Shown here one piece after another: positions 4,693 through 8,617 of a DNA stretch of 8,617 nucleotides. The DNA is from an uncultured Oscillibacter sp. (GTDB taxonomy: Bacteria > Bacillota > Clostridia > Oscillospirales > Oscillospiraceae). Below the pieces are notes generated by a model. That model was not told where the DNA came from and ran no database searches. It was given only the letters and a program-made list of their open reading frames with translations. Positions within the stretch are counted from its first letter, which is position 1. The number at the start of each line of letters is the position of its first letter. Position numbers and translations under genes: made by a program. The stretch is from assembly GCA_910584075.1 (NCBI GenBank), contig CAJTZI010000068.1:1-8617 (forward strand), written 5' to 3'.

Positions 4693-6165
4693 CTATGCTT
4701 TTTTCAGGTACGCCCCAGAGCTGAACCCCGTGTATTTGACGCCCTGGTATGTAACCTGGATATACAGCCACTTCACGCCGTTCACTTCTGTGTAGTAGCC
4801 ATAGTTCTGCACCTTCGTCCCGCAGGGCAGGACCACCATGCTCCCGGTCTTGGAGCCCGCTACATTGCGAATATGCAGCCCGCTCCCCGCCGTCACGGCG
4901 TAGGTCCCGGCCAGCTTCTTGTCGCACGACTTCGCTGTGCCTGTCGCCTTTCGTTCCGCTGTCACGCCCGGCGCGGCCTGCGGCACCTTCTCCGGCTTGA
5001 TCTCCGCCACGGTCCCGTCCACCAGCTTCCCGCTGTTGTTGTACTCCCGCGCGTCCACAATCCAGAAGTAAGCGGCTTCATTTTTGAAGGTCGCCAGGTT
5101 GCCGTTTACCCGGTTGTCCCCGGTGGACGCCGGGTCATTGATGCGTACCTTGTCGTCCGCCCACCACATCACAACGAAATGTCCGCCGCCGGTCCAGGTG
5201 CCCTTCTTCATCAGAGCAATGGCGTAGTATCCCTGTTTCAGATACTTCACCGTCTCGTCAAAGGATGTGGCCTTCGTGTTGTGGTAGGCGTTCACCCAGT
5301 TCAGTTGCCAACACTTGATGCCGTAGGCCGCAAACTGTGGAGCAAAATAGGCGTAATAGGTGCCGTTGCCCAGGGCTTTGTACCCGTGGTCCACGGACCA
5401 TTTGCAGGTATCCTCCGGCGTGATGCTCTTCCCCGTCAGGGTGGACAGCAGCATGGCCGCCGCCGTGGGGCCGCACCCGGCGCTCCCGATGGTGGCGCTC
5501 TCCCCCTTCACCCGGTAGGGCTTGTTCTTCCATCGAGGATCAGTCTGCAAGTAGGAAACAGGCTTCCTGTTCATCTTGGTTCCTCCTGTCACCGCCGCCT
5601 TTGCGGCGTTGTATACGTTTTTCCGCCTGGTGGAGTATTTGCCCATGACACGGTCGGCAAGTCCTGCGGCGTGCATCGCGTCCAGCGTTACAGGCTTTTT
5701 TGCGGAGGCTGCCACCCTTGCCGATGCACCGCCGCCGCCCTGGTTTTCCAGATCGGCAAAATAGATGAGGGCCGCTGGGTCTTTCACGCCCATTTTCAAG
5801 CCGTGGTCCACGTATGCGCCCACGTCCGCTTCCGCCTGGGCATCCTGTACGCGCTTCCCGGCATCGGTGGAAAGCAGCTTGCCGATTGCCGCCTTTTCCG
5901 CCGTGCTCACCGTCCGGGCGTTCCATGCACTTGCCGCTGCCGTTGTGATTTCCTGATACAGGGCGGCCCCCAGGATGGAAGCTGCCCTGCTTTCCTCAGC
6001 ACAAATCTTTTTCAGGAGGGCAAGCGCCCGTCCAGCGTGCCATTGCGCCTTGCCCACGCTCACGGCGCCGTTGTCATCCGCGTTCACAGAACCGTAATTC
6101 CCCTCTTGCTCGAAGATAATTTTTTGCGCAGCCAACACAATTTCTGTTCTTGTTTTCATATCCAT
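4693..6165 (-). CDS. Phage endolysin: lysozyme-like, C39-like peptidase and SH3 domains
   Basis: A 490-residue peptidoglycan hydrolase, assigned to lysis from its domains and position. Residues about 5-150 form a lysozyme-like region with EGNYGSVNADDNGAVSVG (21-38; Glu21 the likely catalytic acid) and QW. Residues about 200-375 form a papain-like C39_2 peptidase, with the likely nucleophile Cys231 in GSAGCGPTAAAM, His329 in GGHFVVMWW and Asp344 in RINDP. Residues about 420-490 form a bacterial SH3 wall-binding domain (LHIRN to GFSSGAYLKK). No signal peptide is seen, so export would rely on holins. The ATG at 6165 is chosen because AAGGTGAGG lies 6 bases upstream; an in-frame GTG at 6177 would overlap that site. 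It begins 16 bases after the preceding membrane-protein gene. Domain joints are rich in Ala, Gly and Lys. Confidence 0.85.
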   Translation of the reverse strand: MDMKTRTEIVLAAQKIIFEQEGNYGSVNADDNGAVSVGKAQWHAGRALALLKKICAEESRAASILGAALYQEITTAAASAWNARTVSTAEKAAIGKLLSTDAGKRVQDAQAEADVGAYVDHGLKMGVKDPAALIYFADLENQGGGGASARVAASAKKPVTLDAMHAAGLADRVMGKYSTRRKNVYNAAKAAVTGGTKMNRKPVSYLQTDPRWKNKPYRVKGESATIGSAGCGPTAAAMLLSTLTGKSITPEDTCKWSVDHGYKALGNGTYYAYFAPQFAAYGIKCWQLNWVNAYHNTKATSFDETVKYLKQGYYAIALMKKGTWTGGGHFVVMWWADDKVRINDPASTGDNRVNGNLATFKNEAAYFWIVDAREYNNSGKLVDGTVAEIKPEKVPQAAPGVTAERKATGTAKSCDKKLAGTYAVTAGSGLHIRNVAGSKTGSMVVLPCGTKVQNYGYYTEVNGVKWLYIQVTYQGVKYTGFSSGAYLKKA

Positions 6166-6181
6166 CGTCTGCCTCACCTTC

Positions 6182-6460
6182 TCAGTCTCTCAGCACGATC
6201 TCAGCCGCCCGAAGGGCCACGTCTGCCCCGTATTGGCCGGCAAACTGCTTGAGAAATCGCTGGGCGTACTTGGCCCGGTTCTCATTTTTGGACTTCCACA
6301 AATAGAAACCGCCCCAGGTTCCGTCTGTTACCAGTGAGGTACCCGCCAGGACAGCCACGGCGCCGACATCCCAGCTCAGGAGGGTCCCGGCCACGGTGAC
6401 GCCGCACAGAACCACGGAAACAAAGATGTGCAGCACCAGCATTTTTTTGGAAAACTCCAT
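6182..6460 (-). CDS. Small membrane protein, putative holin
   Basis: A 92-residue protein with two hydrophobic segments (about 7-27 and 31-51), the short turn SWDVG between them, and a charged C-terminal helix (KSKNENRAKYAQRFLKQF then ADVALRAAEIVL). Two close membrane segments plus a cytoplasmic charged tail, directly upstream of an endolysin gene, are typical of class II holins and related small phage membrane proteins. AAGGGAG precedes the ATG. The gene sits between the 110-residue membrane protein (17 bases apart) and the endolysin. Which of the three membrane proteins of this cassette acts as the pore former cannot be decided. Confidence 0.65.
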   Translation of the reverse strand: MEFSKKMLVLHIFVSVVLCGVTVAGTLLSWDVGAVAVLAGTSLVTDGTWGGFYLWKSKNENRAKYAQRFLKQFAGQYGADVALRAAEIVLRD

Positions 6461-6477
6461 CCAGCTTTGCTCCCTTC

Positions 6478-6810
6478 TCAGTAAAGCGCCTGGACGCTCT
6501 GCTCCGTCATGAATTCCTTGTGCTCGTGCTTGACCTTACGGGCATATTCCAGAGCGGCGTGCATATCTCCGTTGCAATGGGCATCCGGAATACGCTGGAC
6601 GGCCTCCGCCGTAGCCTCCCCCAGAGCAATGGCCGCCCCCATGCCTTTGATAATCAGTACCACGTTTTGCTCACGGGCCCGCTCCCGCTCCTCCTGGGCC
6701 TTTTCCCTCTTGGTGATGCGCCGCTGGAGCATCCAAGAGCAGAACGCTGTGATGGCGGTGGGAATACCCAGCAGCGTGACCAGGCCGCCAACCGAGAGTT
6801 CAATAACCAT
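6478..6810 (-). CDS. Phage membrane protein with one N-terminal transmembrane segment
   Basis: A 110-residue protein with a hydrophobic N-terminal segment (GGLVTLLGIPTAITAFCSWM, about 8-27), then a strongly charged heptad-like stretch (RRITKREKAQEERERAREQ, about 30-48) and a helical C-terminal domain with IALGEATAEAVQRIPD and YARKVKHEHKEFMTEQ. The same architecture is common next to holins in gut Firmicutes prophages, from memory, without an assigned function. A Shine-Dalgarno AAGGAG lies about 11 bases upstream. A very stable hairpin (6837-6864) lies between this gene and the preceding one. It may be a holin partner or a lysis-timing factor. Confidence 0.7.
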   Translation of the reverse strand: MVIELSVGGLVTLLGIPTAITAFCSWMLQRRITKREKAQEERERAREQNVVLIIKGMGAAIALGEATAEAVQRIPDAHCNGDMHAALEYARKVKHEHKEFMTEQSVQALY

Positions 6811-6836
6811 TTTCTTTTACATCTCCTTCAAATAAT

Positions 6837-6864
6837 GGAGCGCATCACCGAAGTGATGCGCTCC
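6837..6864 (-). promoter_or_regulatory. 12-bp hairpin with C(UUCG)G tetraloop between phage genes
   Basis: Bases 6837-6848 and 6853-6864 pair perfectly. On the transcribed minus strand the loop reads TTCG closed by C-G, a very stable tetraloop. The stem is followed by ATTATTTG rather than a T-run, so it is not a classical full terminator. It sits 11 bases after the stop of the 147-residue gene and directly before the Shine-Dalgarno of the next. A partial terminator, processing or mRNA-stabilising element is possible. Confidence 0.6.
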
Positions 6865-6874
6865 CGCTCTTGTC

Positions 6875-7318
6875 TTACACCTTGACCACCGCCCCCACCA
6901 GGGCGGCGATGCAGCGGAGGTCCGCCACCGGCGCATTGTAGAAATCGTGGTTCCAGATCCAGATGTCCTCATGCTCCGTCCGCCTGTACTGCTGGCACAG
7001 AGGTTCGGCCCAAACCTTGTCCCACCGCGCCTGAATCTTCTTCCGGCATTTCTCCCCGGCATTGGGCGGCGTCTCCAGACGGGCGAGGATGGCAGCTGCC
7101 AGCACCCCGCGCTCCCGGCCCTGTCCGTCATCGTCCTGACTGAAATACTCGTGGGCGTTCTGGCTGGTGTCCACGCAAATCGGCTCCCCTTTCCACAGCA
7201 AAAATCCATCCTGGGCCTCCAGGATGGAACCGTATGGAATGTTGACCTGCTGGCCGTTGCAGCCCTTGAACCGCGCCCGCCGCCGGGCGACGTACCTTTT
7301 GTGGATGATCTGCTCCAT
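6875..7318 (-). CDS. Conserved phage protein of unknown function, 147 residues
   Basis: I recognise this as a protein type common between tail and lysis genes in gut Firmicutes prophages, without known function. It has a basic N-terminus (HKRYVARRRARFKGCNGQ), a beta-rich early part (GSILEAQDGFLLWKGEPIC), then HEYFSQDDDGQGRERG (54-69), RWDKVWAEPLCQQYRRTEH (97-115) and an aromatic WIWNHDFYNAP (about 119-129). No membrane segment or signal peptide is seen. The ATG at 7318 follows GGAGGAG, which itself overlaps the end of the XkdX-like gene, with 3 bases between stop and start. A structural or baseplate-associated role is possible from position alone. Confidence 0.75.
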   Translation of the reverse strand: MEQIIHKRYVARRRARFKGCNGQQVNIPYGSILEAQDGFLLWKGEPICVDTSQNAHEYFSQDDDGQGRERGVLAAAILARLETPPNAGEKCRKKIQARWDKVWAEPLCQQYRRTEHEDIWIWNHDFYNAPVADLRCIAALVGAVVKV

Positions 7319-7321
7319 AGC

Positions 7322-7486
7322 TTACTCCTCCGTGGTCTCGGCGGGAGCCTTGCTGGGCAGCATACCCATCAGCTCGGTATACTCCTCCGCCGTGATCTTG
7401 CTGGATGCAAGAAAAATGTCCAGCTTCTCCTCCATGCCCTCAGTCTGGCCGCGCTCAATCATGCGCTTAAGAGTCCGATACAGCAT
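7322..7486 (-). CDS. XkdX-like small phage protein
   Basis: A 54-residue frame too short for common ORF cut-offs. It begins MLYRTLKRMIERGQTEGMEE and continues with KLDIFLASSKITAEEYTELM, a pattern typical of XkdX-family proteins: two helices joined by a loop, found next to tail-fibre or baseplate genes in PBSX-like and related phages. The tail is acidic. AGGAGGTG lies 6 bases before the ATG, a strong Shine-Dalgarno. It lies 17 bases after the 109-residue gene and 3 bases before the 147-residue one, so it belongs to the same transcript. Function of the family is unknown. Confidence 0.8.
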   Translation of the reverse strand: MLYRTLKRMIERGQTEGMEEKLDIFLASSKITAEEYTELMGMLPSKAPAETTEE

Positions 7487-7503
7487 CTTCTACACCTCCT
7501 CTC

Positions 7504-7833
7504 TCAAACGGTCTCACGATCTGCCGTCACACCAAGCTCCAGCAAAGTGATGCGGTATTCGTGGTCTACGGTCAGGCCGTCAATGTCTGCCGATCGGTTG
7601 TGTGCCTCGGCAACCATCGGACCGGCGTCCAGTTCCTCCAGCATGACGGCGTCCAGTTCTTCCATACCCTCCTGGGCCTCCCGGCCCAGCAGACGGTAGG
7701 GAACCCCGGAAACAGCGATGCCCGAGGCCTCGGGCTCCGGGCACAGAGTGTAGCTGCCGTTCCCGGCCCGCTTGATGTAGGTGGGGGCTTCGGTCATGGC
7801 CACGGTTTTTCCGTCCCTGGTGATCTTATACAT
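7504..7833 (-). CDS. Tail-region phage protein of unknown function, 109 residues
   Basis: The protein starts MYKITRDGKTVAMTEAPTYI and contains NGSYTLCPEPEASGIAVSG (about 25-43), a pattern often seen directly after the receptor-binding or host-specificity protein in gut Firmicutes prophages. The C-terminal part is acidic (EELDAVMLEELDAG) and ends in a predicted helix (RITLLELGVTADRE). No membrane segment is seen. AAGGAGGG lies 7 bases before the ATG, 18 bases after the stop of the truncated upstream gene. The two were probably expressed together before the transposon cut the upstream gene off from its promoter. Confidence 0.75.
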   Translation of the reverse strand: MYKITRDGKTVAMTEAPTYIKRAGNGSYTLCPEPEASGIAVSGVPYRLLGREAQEGMEELDAVMLEELDAGPMVAEAHNRSADIDGLTVDHEYRITLLELGVTADRETV

Positions 7834-7851
7834 AATTCTCCCTCCTTTAGA

Positions 7852-8040
7852 TTAGACAGCAAATCCGGGCCGCACACCCCCCGAAAAGTCAGCAAGAGTT
7901 TGACTGTTGATGCCGTCATTTCTAACCACACAAAATCCATCGTTCGTGTTGCACCGAGGCGATCGCTCCCACCACATCACAGCCTGTGCCGCGTCGATAT
8001 GATTATAAGCAACACAAGAGTTCCCGGCCCGGAAGTAATC
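7852..8040 (-). pseudogene. 3' remnant of a DUF6273/lectin-like variable phage tail protein
   Basis: Sixty-two residues end at TAA (7852-7854) in a continuous frame that lacks any start. They read through AYNHIDAAQAV, MWWERSP (22-28), GFCVVRNDG and the end GGVRPGFAV. WW-x-RSP followed about 30 residues later by GV(R/A)P(A/G)F is the C-terminal signature of DUF6273-type, C-type-lectin-like domains in gut phage and Firmicutes surface proteins. The stretch between these anchors is where such proteins vary most, and where targets of diversity-generating retroelements are rewritten. Going upstream the frame meets a stop at 8047-8049, inside sequence belonging to the inserted transposon. The bulk of the protein is missing here. 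No reverse transcriptase or template repeat is in the window. Confidence 0.65.
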
Positions 8041-8538
8041 ATACTGCTATAAATGAGCAAATTCGTAAAATGACAAAAAAGGAAGGCATAGCCCAAATGT
8101 GTTATAATGGAAGTGCAACCACCCATAAAACACAAGAGGGAATGCCTTGTGGAGATTATAACACCGAAAGAGCAGATACGCAAATTCTTTTTTGAGAAGC
8201 ACCTTGATTTTTTGACCAGCGTGCCCCAGCGGCGGCTCCAGGAGATGATCCTGTCCAGCTGCGTAAAAGGGAACAGCGGCAAAATGACGGACTACGCAGA
8301 GACCGGCCCGGTCCACCGGACGACCTACAGCCATTTTCTGTCAAAGGGGAAGTGGGATGATGCCCGGCTGGAAGAAACGCAAAAACGCGAGAGCTTCCAG
8401 ACGGTCACAGAGCTTGCGCAGACCAACAGGACGCCGGTGTTTGTCTGCATTGACGACACTGTCCTGCCCAAAACGAAGCCGTCCTCCAAGGCGAAACGGC
8501 CAACGCAGGGCGCCGGATGGCACTATTCCCATTTGGAG
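8041..8538 (+). mobile_element. IS4/IS701-like insertion sequence, left part only
   Basis: The element enters the phage tail gene near 8041, where that gene's frame is lost, and carries a transposase gene on the opposite strand. Its right part is missing: similarity to transposases stops at about 8538. Terminal inverted repeats and a target duplication cannot be recognised because the other end is gone. The exact left base is uncertain by some 10 bases. Confidence 0.6.
8100..8108 (+). promoter_or_regulatory. Extended -10 promoter of the transposase gene
   Basis: TGTTATAAT (8100-8108) is a perfect extended -10 element. No good -35 is seen 17 bases upstream (AGGAAG at 8080-8085). The first in-frame ATG (8107) overlaps this element, which places the true start downstream. 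Confidence 0.6.
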
Positions 8539-8550
8539 GATGTATTGTGA
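8149..8550 (+). pseudogene. Truncated IS4/IS701-superfamily DDE transposase
   Basis: The N-terminal 130 residues of a DDE transposase. A helical N-terminal part (EQIRKFFFEKHLDFL, then TTYSHFLSKGKWDDARLEE) leads to FVCIDDTVLPKTKP, with the first catalytic aspartate in IDDT, and then GAGWHYSHLE. Family members continue after HLE with a Gly-Lys and the rest of the catalytic core; here the frame reads DVL and stops at 8550, so the second Asp and the Glu are absent and the protein is inactive. The GTG at 8149 is chosen because GAGGG stands 8 bases upstream and the earlier ATG at 8107 lies in the -10 box. The break near 8538 is likely another insertion or a deletion. Confidence 0.75.
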
Positions 8551-8570
8551 TTGTTTGCGGAAAAACCGTT

Positions 8571-8617
8571 TATAATAAGATAGAAAGAGCATGAGGTGAG
8601 GTAAATCCATGGGAAAA
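8571..8617 (+). CDS. Start of a further gene, probably of a second mobile element (partial, coding from 8609)
   Basis: TATAAT (8571-8576) is a perfect -10; no -35 with normal spacing is clear. GAGGTGAGG (8593-8601) then precedes an ATG at 8609, and the window ends after the codons for Met-Gly-Lys. The sequence after 8538 does not continue the transposase. A second insertion element or a recombined neighbour gene is likely; the family cannot be told from three codons. Confidence 0.4.

Larger units (their letters stand above)
2573..8040 (-). mobile_element. Prophage end: tail-proximal, lysis and regulator genes
   Basis: A co-oriented minus-strand block holds tail-region proteins, small membrane proteins, an endolysin and a repressor, lying between host rpsI and a transposon insertion. 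Lysis genes downstream of tail genes and close to the attachment site is the standard temperate-phage layout. The left limit is set at the rpsI terminator; the true attachment core could lie in the rpsI 3' end or in the repeats at 2620-2681. The right limit is where the tail gene is interrupted. Integrase, structural and replication genes are not in view, so an intact prophage cannot be claimed. Confidence 0.7.

Noticed and set aside
4393..6252. A 619-residue open frame on the plus strand opposite the endolysin
   Set aside because: It is the antisense of the endolysin and its neighbours, with His/Pro/Arg-rich, domain-free sequence and no sensible Shine-Dalgarno. Long antisense frames are expected in GC-rich genes.
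7561..8334. Overlapping frames on both strands around the phage-transposon junction
   Set aside because: Shadows of the 109-residue phage gene, the tail-protein remnant and the transposase; none has a start signal.
1..8617. CRISPR arrays, tRNA or rRNA genes, reverse transcriptase
   Set aside because: No regularly spaced long repeats, tRNA-like cloverleaf or T-loop sequences, rRNA signatures or reverse-transcriptase motif were seen on either strand.

Overview
The window comes from a GC-rich, spore-forming member of the Clostridia, most like gut Oscillospiraceae/Flavonifractor-type genomes. The taxonomy is inferred from high-GC coding sequence, strong GGAGG ribosome binding sites, a DUF2508 (YaaL)-BofA gene pair (BofA controls sigma-K processing, so the lineage sporulates) and phage proteins of a type common in gut Firmicutes.

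Bases 1-2572 look like host chromosome. Two strong hairpin terminators (57-97 and 199-247) precede tadA, the tRNA adenosine deaminase gene, on the minus strand (357-827). Divergent from it are yaaL/DUF2508 (908-1174) and bofA (1165-1428), overlapping by 10 bases and followed by a terminator. A near-consensus promoter (1575-1603) and a short structured leader then drive rplM (L13) and rpsI (S9), which end at a terminator (2539-2572).

Bases 2573-8040 are read as one end of a prophage. All its genes run on the minus strand, towards rpsI. From tail side to end the order is: the 3' remnant of a DUF6273/lectin-like variable tail protein (7852-8040), a 109-aa tail-region protein, a 54-aa XkdX-like protein absent from the supplied ORF list, a 147-aa conserved phage protein, two small membrane proteins, a 490-aa endolysin with three domains, a 120-aa protein resembling Tad1/Acb2 signal sponges, a 54-aa protein, and a 208-aa membrane-anchored holin-like protein. 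These mostly abut or overlap and end at a terminator (3421-3460). A separate XRE-type repressor gene (2887-3165) with its own consensus promoter lies nearest the phage end. Between it and rpsI are four copies of TTGAGGTTCA, candidate recombinase-binding sites. Tail then lysis genes followed by the attachment site is the usual temperate-phage order; integrase and the opposite end are not in the window.

Bases 8041-8617 show nested mobile-DNA damage. An IS4/IS701-like transposase gene with its own extended -10 promoter interrupts the phage tail gene, and is itself cut at about 8538, just after its first catalytic Asp region. A new gene with a strong -10 and Shine-Dalgarno starts at 8609 and leaves the window.

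The best candidates for new biology are the Tad1-like anti-defence candidate in the lysis cassette, the truncated hypervariable lectin-like tail protein, and the repeat cluster beside rpsI as a possible attachment site. No complete undescribed system can be demonstrated from this window alone.
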